Positions 11,701-23,018 of a DNA stretch of 64,000 bases are shown here, in pieces. The DNA comes from Diospyros lotus. Its lineage: Eukaryota; Streptophyta; Magnoliopsida; Ericales; Ebenaceae. The translations under genes and the position numbers were made by a program. A model generated the notes under the pieces. That model was not told the origin of the DNA. It searched no databases and saw nothing but the letters and a program-made list of their open reading frames with translations. The stretch spans positions 37,883,191-37,947,190 of the forward strand of contig NC_068346.1 of NCBI RefSeq assembly GCF_014633365.1, given 5' to 3'. Within the stretch, counting starts at the first letter, position 1. Each line of letters opens with the position of its first letter.

Positions 11701-14700
11701 AGCAATCTTGATGGCAGTCGAGAGGTGGAGACACTACCTAGAAGGGAGTAGATTCATCATCAAAACAGATCACGAAAGCCTAAAATTTTTACTACAACAG
11801 AAGCTACAAACTCAACTACAAAAGAGAGGCATGGCCAAGCTAATGGGACTCGATTATTCCATACAATATAGGCGAGGCAAGGAGAATATAGCTGCAGATG
11901 CACTATCAAGGTGTCAAGAGGAAGGCAGCTTGGCAACTATTATGACAATAGTTCCCGAATGGTTTCAGGAAGTGGTTGACAGCTATGCCGACGATGAGCA
12001 AATTAAGGAGATAATGGAGAGGCTGGTGATGGAACCTAACGGGGCTGGAAACTATACTCTAAAGGATGGGATGTTGAGGTTCAAGGGTAGGCTTGTCATA
12101 GGGAGCAAGGGGGATCTTAAACAAAAAAATTTACAGTCATTGCACGACTCACCCATGGGAGGGCATTCGGGGATCCAAAATACCTACATTCGAGTTAAGC
12201 AGTTGTTTTATTGGCCGAAGATGAGGGCGGAAGTAAAGAACTTTGTGTTAGCATGCGATATATGTAAGAGATGTAAACTGGAGAATGTGGCTTACCCGAG
12301 TCTCTTACAACCTCTACCAGTGCCGGATCGAGCTTGGGTTAGTGTAACTATGGACTTCATCGAGGGGCTACCTAAATCAGAAGGGAGGGATAGTATTTTG
12401 GTTGTTGTGGATCAGTTCACGAAGTTCGCACAGTTTATAGGGCTGGCTCACCCTTACACAACCAAGGAAGTGGCTAGAATGTTTATGGACAGAGTAGTTT
12501 CACAGCATGGAGTGCCGAGCACCATCATATCAGACCGCAATAAGATGTTCACAAGCCACTTTTGGCAAGAATTGATGAGATCTATAGGGATTAAGCTCAA
12601 TATGTCAACAGCATATCATCCCCAAACAGATGGGCAGACTGAGAGAGTCAACTAGGTGCTGGAAACCTACCTAAGATGCATGTGTATACAACAGCCCAAA
12701 CACTGGCATAGGTGGTTAGCATTGGCACAATGGTGGTATAATACCACCCACCATACATCCTTAAAAATGTCTCCCTTTGAGGCACTGTATGGATGCCCGC
12801 CGCCGCTACTATCGGCCACTAGAGGGCATGCAATAGAGATATCGGTGGAAGAATACCTACAACAAAGGAGGATGGTCTTGCAACAATTAAAGCAAGAATT
12901 GGCATCGGCCCGGAATAGGATGAAACAGTATGCTGACAAAAGAAAAAGTGATCGGGAATTTAAAGTGGGAGAAAGGGTGTATCTCAAGCTAAGATACCCT
13001 CACTAGGGGCAATATCCAAGTTGAGCCCCCGATACTTTGGACCATTCAACATAGCAGAAAAAATAGGTAAGGTGGCTTACAGACTCCAACTACCAGAAGG
13101 CACTCACATACACCATGTCTTCTATGTATCCTTGCTGAAGCGATCAACCGGAGCAGAGTTGGTAGACACGGTCCTACCAGCACCGGGTAGGGGTAAAGAA
13201 GGCCCTATGGAACCAGAAGCTATTATAGACAGAAGGGTGGTACACTACCAAGGGGTCCCTCTAATTGAAGTGTTGGTGAAATGGAAACAGCGGAGTAACA
13301 AGGACAACTCGTGGGAATATCTACTGGGTCTACTCTAGCGTTTCCCAAGAATAGCAAGCCTACTTAGCATTTCTTGAGGACAAGAAATGTTCCAAGGGGG
13401 GGGAAATTGTCACGGCTATGGCTACTTTTACATTTAATTTCAGTCTTATTTCTGTTTGTTTAAATATGTACTGTTGTATTTTCCTTATTGCATTTACATT
13501 CTAGCTAAAAGATATATTCTAGCTAACAGATTATGTTAGCTATAGGAGGCCACGTGTAAAGGCCTTAGGAAAAGACAAAACATTTTGTTGTAACCGCTAG
13601 AAAGGGAAGGATCTACTGCATCCACTCCCAATCTGTGCGCCTATATGTACTACTCCCATTCCACGGGAGGAGGATATGAAAAGATTGAATACAAAAATCC
13701 TTCTATTTCTCTCTATCTCTTTCTCACATCCCTCAATTCTCTCTATCCCTCTGTTCTTTCTACCTTGTCATTTTTCCTTCTAAACCACCGAGTCCAGGGT
13801 AGCTCATTGTCACCATTGACTAGGATCGTGACACATACCAATTCCAAGTTTTTCATTTATCCCTCTGTTCTGTATCTTTTATTCTTTCTCAACCACATTT
13901 TTCAATTCACTGCAAGATAAGACCATAATACCCTGAAATTTCAATTTTCCACCTCCAATTTATTCGGCTACCTATAAAACCGAAATGTTTCAGTTGTTTC
14001 AACCAAAATGAAACTACTTTAGTTCCTTGAGTAATTTGGAGCAAACTCTATACTTGCCTTATTTTCCTTTTTAAATACAAATTCACAGAAAACACATTTC
14101 TCTCTCTCTCTGGCTAGATACTGGAAACACATTTCCAAACATAGCTGTTCATGCCATGACTAACACAAGTATCTTACATATTGCTTACATAACTTGAAAA
14201 TAATTCTAGATCTCCGTTTTTTAATCTAACAAAAACAGAGCACTTACTCAGTTGATGTCACAAATGAAGCTAGAAAGCACATTCTTTCCCTATACTTTTA
14301 GTGTTCCTTATATTAAATCAGCTTCCATGTAAGAGGTTGTGATGTAGGACAGCAGTAATCCAGCTCACATTTTCATCCCTCTTAGTCACATTTACAGCTT
14401 TTCTACAAGTTGCTACTACAGCTATATAACCGATTGTATTTCAGTTGTGTTTCTAGGTGTGTTTTGTAGAATTTTTTTACATTTACAGCTGCCTAAACAT
14501 TTGTCTAAAAAGGCTGCACAGCTGTATCAATTTACAGCTGCCTACCGTTTTGTCAAAGATGGCTTCCCAGCTGTAACAGCTTTATTTTCTTGTGTTACAG
14601 CCCTATGACAGACTGTATTTTTCCTATCTCCAGCAGCCTATATAAGGCTGTATTGTTGTAGTTTCAACTACTTTTTCATCAATCAAGATTACTACTTGTG

Positions 14701-17700
14701 TGTTATTAAAATCCAGTATTTTCTAAAGAGTTAGACATTGTATCAACTTCACCTCTGGGTTTCTTTCCTAGCTGGTTTGAATTGTTTCAACTCTAAACCA
14801 GTTTTTTTCTATTTGTTTCACCGCATCAGGTTGCCAACCGAAGAGGATTGAGAAGCCTTGCAAAGCATGGCCCTTATTTATGCATTTTTTGTTTTATTAA
14901 AGAAATAAAATACTGTAAGGGAAAAAGTTTGTAGCAATAGAGGTAGAGGAAGACCAAAGAAAACTTGGTGAGAAACCCTCAAACATAATATAGCCATATA
15001 GGATCTGAAATCCTTACAAAGGATATGGCCCATGGATAGAGATGGTTAGAGAGCTAGAATTCATGTAGCCAACCCCACCTAGTGGGATTAGGCCTTGTTG
15101 TTGTTGTTGTAATTGTTGTTTTATCATTATTAAAAGAAAACACAAAGACTTTTGTGTACTTACTTTCTACCAAGAGATGGCATTTGAAAAATAATCACAG
15201 TAAACCCAACCTAATGGTATTCACAGGGAAAAGAGGGCATTTAAAAATCAAACGACAAGGAATGATTAATACCAATCTAACCATTTCCCGTTGCCATACT
15301 CTTTTCTGAAAATAAGTGGAATTTCATCCCATTTATATGTAGATCAGGTTTAGTTCACACACCCTCCAGTTTCCTAAAGCATTTTGGGGAGCAAATAAGG
15401 CATAGATGAAGTAAACAGATGCTTCAACTTGTGCATTGGATGATGCCCCATCCACTTCAGACCTCACATAATCAAAGCTTTCCTCCTTATGCATGCTAGT
15501 CAAAGGCCCCATCCAAAACACATAATTTCCTTTGTATATCTTAGTTGTACCTATACTTTTGGGTTATGCTATTATTTCCCATGCATTTTGCATTTCCTCA
15601 TTCAGATATGCTTATTGACACTAAATTTCATATACTCATTTGTTGTGCTTGCCTAGAGTTTTATGCAGTAGAAGATTAGTAAAATATTGGAGATGCGTCG
15701 GCTAGAAGATTAGAACAATTAGGGTTTAAATACCGAGTGTAATTACTTAGTATTTTGGGGGGCCTAATTATAATATCCCAATAGCAGTTAGTTATATTGG
15801 GATGTCCGCCCTTTCTATAAATAAAAGGGCAGGCAGGTAGTCAAGGGTCATTTCCAAAAAGAGAGAGTTTCTATTTTTCATCTATGATCGAGTGTTGGTT
15901 TCATTCTTGAGAAAAGAGAGACTGAGTGATTAGTATTTAGTCTTGTGTATTTCTTGAGAGAATGAGTGTATGTACTCGGGGATATAGACGAGGGTTTAGA
16001 AGCTTGGTGTACTGATCGTTTTCCATCTGAATAAAGGTTGCTCTGTGTGTGGGTGTTGACTGCTGGATGTAGGTTTGCCAAAGGCATTCCGAACTAGGAT
16101 AAACCTTGACTCTTTGTTTGATTGGTGGGATTGATGATTTGATTATTGTGCTTTGATATTGTGTTTTAAGAGATTATGAGGACACATTTTATTCAACCAT
16201 AGGCATGATGCACAAGGCTGCAAGGAGTAGGCCCAAAGAACTTTCTTATGCTCATTCCTTGTCCCAATTTAATGCATTACAACAACTCCAGAAACAGCCT
16301 CACATTGGCACATTTCTCTTCCTATAAAACACCCATTTTACAGGCCAAAGCCTTTGTCATTCAATTTCTCTAAGCTAGGATGAATAAAACAGCAAAACAG
16401 CCCCTAGTACTGTTCTCAGACACTGGTTACAGCACATGCCAGAAATATCCCAAATTCATCAGTTCTCTTGTTAAACTATGCCCAAAGGCTAAGCCCCTCA
16501 TGTCTACAAAATGCTAAATGAGTAATAATCAGTCCTTAAGAACTTTACATACCACATCAAGTTTGCTGAAGCTTTTCTCTGTTTATTTCCTCTTCAGGTC
16601 TCCCTCCCATTCTTGCTCCTCATAGTTACCCTGACTACCTGATACTTGGGGAAACACTAACTCGGAATGTGTACACTGCTTAAAAAATATCGACTCTCAA
16701 CTTCTTAATTTCATGTGAATTTCTCTAGCGGATGCATATTTTGATATTTGAAAAAAAGATAATTAAAGAAATAGAGATGCTCTAGGCATTTGGATACCAA
16801 ACTAATTCCTCTTGTAACATGCATCTTACTGTAGTTTAAAAAAAAAAAGTCACTTGCTTTCACTTTTTCTTTTTCAATTTTGAATGAGATCCATTGCTAA
16901 TTGAAGTGACAATTGGCTTAATGAAACACAAAATTTGAAATTCAACAACTCATAATAGATTTCCCATATATTTTGTCACTCAGCAGTTCCTTGTCTGCTA
17001 CCCTAGAAGATTATCATCATGTTCATCATAAACTACCAAGACTTGCTGTTTCTAATAATAATACTTTCACTTTTGACTAATCTATATATTTGTTACAACT
17101 GTTTGTTGTAACATAAATTTATCCTAAAACAGCATTAAATGGTTCATAAATGACAGGCTGCACTTATGATTCCAGCAGAATTTGGAAGGTCTCCAGGACA
17201 TCATGAAATTAATCTTTGAAAATAAAATATCCAAAACTTAGCATCACAGAATGAAAGCAAAATAGAGTTAAATGTTATAAAAAAAATAAACAAAAAAAGG
17301 AGACAATGAATTGTTCCCCTAAATAGAGATGGTCAAATTTCATTATAGGCAAGTAACCATATATAAAGATGAATATTCTGCATGCTCAAATGCAGCTTTC
17401 ACCTTTATAGGGTAAAAGAAACATTTACATCAACACTTAAGGCAAGCGCACATCCCAAAATTTGGTAAGGGCTAACATAAAAACAGAAGATATCACATAT
17501 AAAGCACAACATAAACAAAAAATGTAACTAGACCAAGATGAAAAGATGTGCCTTTTGTATATTAGCAAACTGTTCTGGTCTTGAAGTGGGATAAAAACAA
17601 CAAATGAAACACTACATGACAATTTGGTCTCTTACCAGACTGGAACATAGAGATATCAAGTATACCCCAAATTAAGGAAAAAAATAGTAACCTGAGCAAC

Positions 17701-20700
17701 TGGGGCATTGTCATCAATGAATGGAGCCGCAAGACTTATAAAAGAAGCTTCACCAACACCAACTAACCTAATGCACATGAAGGAAAGATAAGAAGGCTTC
17801 GTAACAAGGGAATCAAGCTAACAAATTCCTTGTTCTTGAAATACTATTTAAATATTATGGTAGATAATACACCTACATGCGGCAGATAGTGATGGACCAA
17901 AAATCAAATGAAAAACCACAACCAGCTGTAGCAAAAGTCCAAACTGACAATCCAACTCCAATAAGCCTGAATGGATTAATGCTGCAAGATTCAATGCAAG
18001 TAAGAATACAGATTAGTTAGAATAACTCAATAATCCCATTCACAAACTACAATGGTTGTCCTCAAACTACAATGGATTAATGCTCCACAATTTGTTAGGG
18101 TTAGGGGACATAATTAAATTCCATTAATGATAACTATGGCTAAGGCACGAGGGACAAGCTAAAATTTAACACCTACAGTTTTTGATAATTTTTTAAAACC
18201 AAAAGTGATTCATGCTTTTTCATCACCATTGTACACATAGTAATCATTAGTTGCCACAAATAAGTAGCTCCTATTAATCATGTCTTGGTTGCTTAAAATC
18301 TGATTTGACAGTCTTCTAAATATTCATTGCTAACATCAGACCTTTCAACTTTTACATTCCATATCAACATAATCGTTATACTGAAAAATATTGAAACCAT
18401 GGTCATGTTTCAGAACACGAGGTCAGGAGGCAATGGCAACTAATACACCATCTTTTCTTACCTCTTTGCTAAGGATGCAAATATTGGAGAAGCCACAAGA
18501 AGTCCAACCATGAAAGCAGAAGATATAACACCATCTTCAAAATTGTTCAAGTTAAAATCCCCCCTACACAGAAAAAGATACAAAATACAACAAAAAGGTC
18601 AAAATATAAGTAAAATACTAAAAATATTGTCAAAGGATGTGGTGCATAATACTTTTGTTAGAAAATTGCAAGGAGAAACTTGTAAGGCCATGGCCGTGGC
18701 TAGTACAAACCTACACTGGCAGTAATGCGTGGACATGAAGTTGCTCAAAATTGAAAATGATTATAACATGAATGAACTTTGTTAAAATGTTGCCTTGAGT
18801 TATACTAGAAGATCAATTAAGGTAGCAGCAGTGTATTTTGAGGGTCAATGAAGCTTTAGATAGAAGTTTATATCCCATGTTGTAATTAGTTATAGTTGGG
18901 GGGTTAAACTGTAAATATCTAATAATATTCATTGGGATATCTGCCCACTATTATAAATAGAGGGCAAGGGGTAGCAAGAGAGGCAGATTTCTCATTCTAT
19001 TTGTACCGAGCGGACATTCACTTAGAGAGAGAGAGGCTGGTGTGCAAGACAGCTTTGTAATCTTGGAGAGTGAGTGTTGGATGTACTCGGGAATAGGAAT
19101 TACTCAAGTTGTTGTATTGATCATGCTTGGTAATAAAGAAGGCTGCTCTTCGTGGGTGGTTGAAGGCTAGATGTAGGTTTGCCAAAGGCATTCCGAATCA
19201 GGATATATCTTGCACCTATTGTTTGGTTTGTGGTTTGATTATTTCTATTTTTCATTCATTAATTCTGTCATTTATATTTTTTGTTGTTCTGGATTAAGTT
19301 CAGGTGTGTTGAGGGTGTGAGAATTGGCAAGAACTATCCTATTGTACTCCTAATTTCTAACAAACTTCAACATTGAAAAATATAGGACTTCTTTCTTTTA
19401 TGCAAGTGTTATCTGATGTTTTAATGAAAGCCCCCGGCAATCAGAAATAGGTCAATCACATCTTTTTCCTTCTCTTAAGAATGTCTCCTAGTTCAAGGAA
19501 GGTCAGTTTTGTCTCATCCTATTTAACTATTAGTAGGTAACAATTGGACCAGAAAATCTCATATTCTCCTTGCTTTTTTTTTTAACAAGTAAAGAAACCA
19601 CTTAGTAGGATAGAGGTTTAGAGTTGTTGTTCTACAAGTAAAGAAATATTGTGTAAAATTAGGCTAAAAATATTCTTTCCTGACAGAGGAAAGAAAGCAA
19701 ATATATCAATGTCATGCCTAAAATTAATAAAGCTTCAAGAAAGGGGGAAAACAGCTGCAGGCCAACATAATTGAATGCAAAAATCTACTGTTCTCTGTAC
19801 AGACAGGTTCTATGTTTGGTTTTGTAATTCTGGTAAGAAAAGTAAACCTGGCTTCCCTGGATATCTATAACTATTTAACTGTGTGATGTTTGTATGGAAA
19901 CAACGTAATCAATGTTAAGCTCAAGGGTAAGTAAATAAGATTTTGATGATAACAAAAATATTTTTATGATCTAGATATATTTTAACAGCTTCTTATGAAG
20001 AAAAAGATTAGTTTTTCATGGCTATGTATCTCAAGTCGACTGATGGTTTAGCCTAAGTCGACTGAAGTAAGATAGAATGTTCGTATCTGTTCGTGTGTAT
20101 CTTAGGTTGACTGAAATTTATCTTAGATCGACCTAAGTTGGCCAGAATGTTGGCCTCCAATCTTAGGTCGACCGAAGTTGGCCAAAATGTTGGCCTCTAA
20201 TCTTAGGTCGATCGGTCTTCCAACCGAAGTTGTGCATAAGGTTGCTAGACGACTTAGGTCAACTAAAGTGGCAACTACAATCGACCAAAGTCCAACGGTC
20301 GTCTTTGATTGTTTTTAATTTCTGCATTCTTTTGTTGCACGCTCAAAAATATATTTGCATAAATGTTTTTCTTCTTGTACTTCAAAAATCATATTTTGAA
20401 TTTCATATCTTTCCTCATGCAGAAAGTAAAAACTCTTTTTGAAGAAAATGTGTTTTGACTTCACTTTTTGCAGAATCTGATTTTCTTGTCTCTTAACACC
20501 TATGATCTTTTTGTCTCAAAAAGTTTATGGCTAATTTTGATATCAGGTTGTCTCCTCAGTTTTCTCTATTAGCTTTTTTGCACAAAATATTTTATTGATG
20601 TGCTTGTAAACTAAGATACCAACAGATGTTGGCTGGAGACTGATAAAGCTGGAAAAGCTGAAATAATTTTTGAATTTCAAAATTGCTTCACTACCTCTCT

Positions 20701-22221
20701 TTGTAACAACTAATTCTCTAGAGATGTGTATAAATATGAGATGAGTATGAAGGCTAAATGAGATAGAGAACAAACTGTGATAGAGCATTCAAACAAGAGT
20801 GAGAAACTTCAAGTGTTGGAAGTGTGCTGGCTAGTGGAATTCTCAATTGTTAGTGACTTGTTTGAAATTGTCTTTAGTTGTAAATTTGTTATTTTTACTC
20901 ACTTATTGTGTGAGGGGATTGTATTTGCTAGCAGTGTATCAGTGATTCTTGCTTAGGCAAGAGATTGTGTGTTGGTTCTAGCTCCAATTAAAAGCTAGTG
21001 TTTATTCTCTCTAGTGAACCTCAGGCTAAGTCTTGAGATAGATGATTAGGCTTTTTAAAGCCAAACCTCTATAAAATTCTCTTGTTCCTTGTGGTTGTTT
21101 GGATTTATTGTTCTAATTTCTACTACAATAACCACGTATTAAGATCAAAATTTAAAAGTTTTCAAAAAGAGCTAAAATTATTAATTTTTGAAAAACCCAA
21201 CTCACCCCCCTCTTGGATATTTTTCTAGGCAACGATCAGCAAAGTAACCAAGCACAACATATGTAGAAAACTTGCAACACAAAACTGTCTACAAGATAAC
21301 AGCAAGAATAATATAGAGGTGGAAGCAAATACTTCCGAATAAGACTTACTGAATTCCAGTACCAGATGTGCATGGACCAGTTTTTGAGCAAGTTCCACGA
21401 CTCCCATTTACTCCGTTGCTTGCTATTGCTCCTCGATCCACATAATTTAACAAGTTAACCACACAAAAGATAACAAGTAACCTGCACGGATTGGAATTAA
21501 GAAAAAATAATTAACTGAAGATATACAACCAATAACATGCAAGCATGGTAATAAAAACTTTCTTATTCCAGATTACAATGTACTAAAAGGACATATAGTA
21601 TATGCAAGCAGGTTAATGTGTGTACAACGCTTGAGTCATTTCTTAAATTAGTACTAAAATCCCATAAAAAAAAATTGCATTCAGCCCATATTTAGTTGCT
21701 CTGCGATGAAAATTGTCCAGCTACATTAAGACATGAATGTGTCCGGTTTTCAAAACCATTCTGTTTCAATATAAAAGCATCACGGCGTATAAGCAAACTC
21801 CAGACCTTTCATTCAAACTCTACAGTCTGAACATTGATTTAACTCCTACGAAAGTTGGGGGTTTTCATAAGCCTAAATGCATAATCCTGAAATTTTATAT
21901 TTCCACTCTAGATCTGTTCAATTTCCCCTTCAGGCCACTGATCCACCAATTCCATTGGTAAAGAAACACAGCCTGAAATACACATAACGTAAGTCAACGG
22001 CAGGGCTGGAGGTTACCGTTTTCCCGTCTCATCATCATCAAACCTCAAAATCCAGATCTACTAGATTAGAGGAGGCAATTGAGCCTGGTTTGAATAAGAC
22101 TACAAATCTGGGTAGCATGTATTCGGTTGTTCTCGGCAACCAAACAGGAACAAAGGACGTACCTTTTCGGGGTGAACCATGAAGGATTGGGAGGGGACAA
22201 AGCATTGGAAATTCTCTGCAT
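2781..22221 (-). CDS. Spinster-type (SPNS) major facilitator transporter, 3' exons missing from the window
   Basis: Twelve exons join in one open frame of 360 codons: 22163-22221, 21350-21481, 18462-18563, 17877-17981, 17692-17767, 5919-5993, 5499-5601, 5361-5426, 3833-3905, 3583-3680, 3037-3113, 2781-2894. All introns are GT-AG. The start is ATG at 22221; the open frame continues upstream to a TGA at 22305-22303 without another ATG. Family signatures in order are NLLNYVDRGAIASNG (first membrane helix), FEDGVISSAFMVGLL, NPFRLIGVGLSVWT, GVGEASFISLAAPFIDDNAP, CIPAGVALGYVYGG, GAYSYWGPKAGYNIY and TIVCGVFGTVMGGYVLD. Plant relatives are called probable sphingolipid transporters, inferred from animal Spinster; the plant substrate is not settled. 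Relatives are about 480-510 residues, so roughly 130-140 C-terminal residues are missing. The last exon ends at an intact donor (GTAAGC), so the gene probably continues left of the window beyond the gypsy insertion. Truncation by that insertion is the alternative. Confidence 0.9.
3906..5360. other. SPNS intron 8, no recognised feature
   Basis: 1.46 kb of AT-rich intron between exons 9 and 8. Short chance ORFs are present. I see no transposon ends, domains or RNA gene. Confidence 0.6.
6422..6903 (-). mobile_element. RTE-type LINE remnant (3' end of the reverse-transcriptase ORF)
   Basis: The minus strand encodes the well-known C-terminal block of plant RTE-like LINEs: AIRPVLLYGSECW, then AEMKMLRWMCGHT, LRWLGHVTRRPRDAPVRR, a Gly/Arg/Lys-rich GKGRLKKT and WKSRIHVADLI. 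It ends in a (TTG)n-like tail (6422-6436 on plus). Stop codons interrupt it, for example just after CGHT. It is heavily 5'-truncated and not functional, and lies in SPNS intron 5. Confidence 0.8.
7617..8679 (+). repeat. 5' LTR of the chromovirus, interrupted by a solo LTR
   Basis: 1063 bp, made of a 426 bp LTR split by a 632 bp insert plus its 5 bp duplication. Subtracting these 637 bp gives exactly the length of the 3' LTR. Confidence 0.95.
7914..8545 (-). mobile_element. Solo LTR inserted in the chromovirus 5' LTR, TSD CTTTT
   Basis: 632 bp starting tgttagg and ending cccaaca on the plus strand (TG...CA), flanked by CTTTT at 7909-7913 and 8546-8550. The minus strand has a TATA-like tttataaatagg near 8350 and a conserved block at 8083-8120 shared with the copies at 15641 and 18780. 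It holds no internal coding region, as expected after LTR-LTR recombination. It is probably copia-type, from LTR length and TGTTGG...CTAACA ends; the family is not identified. Confidence 0.9.
8683..8694 (+). other. Primer-binding site of the chromovirus
   Basis: TGGTATCAGAGC, three bases after the 5' LTR; complementary to the 3' end of initiator tRNA-Met. Confidence 0.95.
8725..10005 (+). pseudogene. Gag of the chromovirus, with three in-frame stops
   Basis: It starts at ATG 8725. It has an N-terminal coiled coil (heptad-like segment around residues 5-80), a gag core (EIPIFEGDNPRWWVRKCE near 9195-9250) and a CCHC knuckle CFKCGDKYFPGHQC near 9838-9880. Stops lie at 9397-9399 (TAG), 9532-9534 (TAA) and 9679-9681 (TAG). 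A frame change near 10000 separates it from the protease. It would form the virus-like particle but cannot be translated through. Confidence 0.9.
10002..13338 (+). pseudogene. Pol of the chromovirus: protease, RT, RNase H, integrase, chromodomain-like tail
   Basis: Protease DSGSTHSFLD lies near 10065. The RT runs from about 10739, with FVDYRQLN-type and FDDILVYS motifs (Asp pair near 11145). RNase H is near 11560-11900 (ETDTCGVGVG...ADALSR). The integrase HHCC zinc finger is near 12140-12280, followed by a core with DFIEGLP, a second Asp in SDRN and the Glu in QTERVN. A terminal VKWK...SWE stretch near 13275 resembles the chromodomain that targets such elements to heterochromatin. Breaks are TAG 10227-10229, a frame change near 10716, TAG 12653-12655, TAG 13004-13006 and a one-base loss near 13019. 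Confidence 0.9.
13394..13407 (+). other. Polypurine tract of the chromovirus
   Basis: An A/G tract containing a run of G, directly before the 3' LTR. It primes plus-strand DNA synthesis. Confidence 0.85.
13408..13833 (+). repeat. 3' LTR of the chromovirus
   Basis: 426 bp, TGTCACGG to GTGACA, preceded by a G-rich polypurine tract and followed by the CATAC duplication. Confidence 0.95.
14340..14828 (+). mobile_element. Solo LTR, TSD GGTTG
   Basis: 489 bp from tgatgtagg to ccgcatca, flanked by GGTTG at 14335-14339 and 14829-14833. A TATA box (tatataagg) near 14640 gives plus orientation. No internal region remains. It lies in SPNS intron 5. Confidence 0.85.
14905..15125 (+). mobile_element. 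RTE-type LINE 3' remnant
   Basis: The plus strand carries the GRGRPKKTW block, a decayed continuation ending in RARIHVANPT, and the typical 3' end 'gggattaggcc' followed by (TTG)n at about 15094-15120. It is 5'-truncated with stops throughout. Confidence 0.75.
15641..16184 (+). mobile_element. LTR fragment related to the solo LTRs at 7914 and 18780
   Basis: It starts TGTTGTGCTTGCC, like the 18780 copy. It shares a TATA-like ctataaataaaaggg near 15818 and the conserved block 'ggatgtaggtttgccaaagg' near 16065-16085. The 3' end expected from the other copies is missing, so the right border is approximate and no target duplication was found. Confidence 0.6.
16185..17691. other. Remainder of SPNS intron 5, no recognised feature
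   Basis: AT-rich sequence up to the exon 5 donor. No repeat ends, domain-bearing ORF or RNA gene recognised. Confidence 0.5.
18780..19362 (+). mobile_element. Solo LTR, TSD AACTT
   Basis: 583 bp from TGTTAAAATG to TTTCTAACA, flanked by AACTT at 18775-18779 and 19363-19367. A TATA box 'tataaatagagggc' lies near 18952. It shares the 'gtaggtttgccaaaggcatt' block (19171-19190) with the other two copies. It lies in SPNS intron 2, antisense to the gene. Confidence 0.88.
19913..21233 (+). mobile_element. Probable long solo LTR of a Ty1/copia element
   Basis: It begins tgttaagctcaagg with 'attttgatgataacaaaa' nearby, a sequence common at the start of plant copia LTRs. It contains a TATA-like 'tataaatatgaga' near 20730 and ends in 'aactcacccccctcttgg', typical of the LTR end region. 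No exact target duplication was found and both borders are approximate. Between 20030 and 20290 there are about eight degenerate copies of a 'cttaggtcgaccgaag'-like motif. It lies in SPNS intron 2. Confidence 0.55.
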
Positions 22222-23018
22222 TTTGCTCGAATCCGCAGTAACAGACAGCTTAGGGTTAGATATTTCCAAGTTCCAACGGCTTTGGCTGCACTCCTCCTCC
22301 CGTCAATGTTAATTTCACTATAAAATTAGTTTGACTAGTGGCTCGGAAGAGCAGTCTTCTGTTAGAAGCCAATGCGTTTGCCTTCCACAGGTATGCATGC
22401 TATTGAATCTTTTTTTGTTTTCTTTTTCTCGGTAATTATGGTATTAAATTTGAATGAATCCATGCATTTCCTGAATTTCATGGGTAGATAATTAAAAATC
22501 TTTCTTATCTTCTATTTTATTATATAAATAAATTTTAAATTAATTTTACAATCATACTTCAACTCTTTCTAATATAAGTTTTGTTTAAAAATATAAAAAA
22601 GTAAACATTATTTATCCAATGTATTTGGTTGTTTTATTTTTATAAACATAAGGTGAATTACACTTCTAATACTGTGGAGAAAGCTAAAAAAAAAAAAGAA
22701 GAATATGATACATAATTAAATTTATTTCTTTTTTCTTTTTCTCTCTTGTTTGTTGGAAAAAAAAGTGAAATAGAGATAAAATTTAAGAAAACTTTCACAT
22801 AAATAAGGATTCATAGTAGTAATTTCTAACAAAGAAGAAATAACTTATTGCTGGCCTTTTTTTTAATATAAAAAAAGAATTTGTATATACAGAAGAGAAA
22901 AATAAGGAAGTCATGAAGAAGGGGGAAGAAAAAATAAGAATTAATTAAGTATTATCAAAAGAAGAAAAAAATAAGAGATACATCATATTTCTATTCAATG
23001 TTCTCTTTGACCTAAAAG
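22222..23018. other. 5' flank of SPNS
   Basis: The first ~100 bases probably include the 5' UTR, with a minus-strand TGA at 22305-22303 in frame with the gene. Beyond that it is A/T-rich sequence with homopolymer runs. No convincing promoter element identified. Confidence 0.5.

Larger units (their letters stand above)
7617..13833 (+). mobile_element. Complete but decayed Ty3/gypsy chromovirus with TSD CATAC
   Basis: 5' LTR 7617-8679, PBS 8683-8694, gag, protease, RT, RNase H, integrase with a chromodomain-like tail, polypurine tract, 3' LTR 13408-13833. The LTRs begin TGTCACG and end CGTGACA. The 5 bp duplications CATAC lie at 7612-7616 and 13834-13838. Without the inserted solo LTR the element is 5.58 kb with 426 bp LTRs, a size that fits the Reina group better than larger chromoviruses; that placement is inference. 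By eye the two LTRs differ at about 18 of 426 sites (4%). It lies in SPNS intron 5, antisense to the gene. Confidence 0.95.

Noticed and set aside
22222..22269. Longer SPNS start giving 16 extra N-terminal residues
   Set aside because: That frame opens only with TTG at 22269; the first ATG in frame is at 22221, so the shorter start was used.
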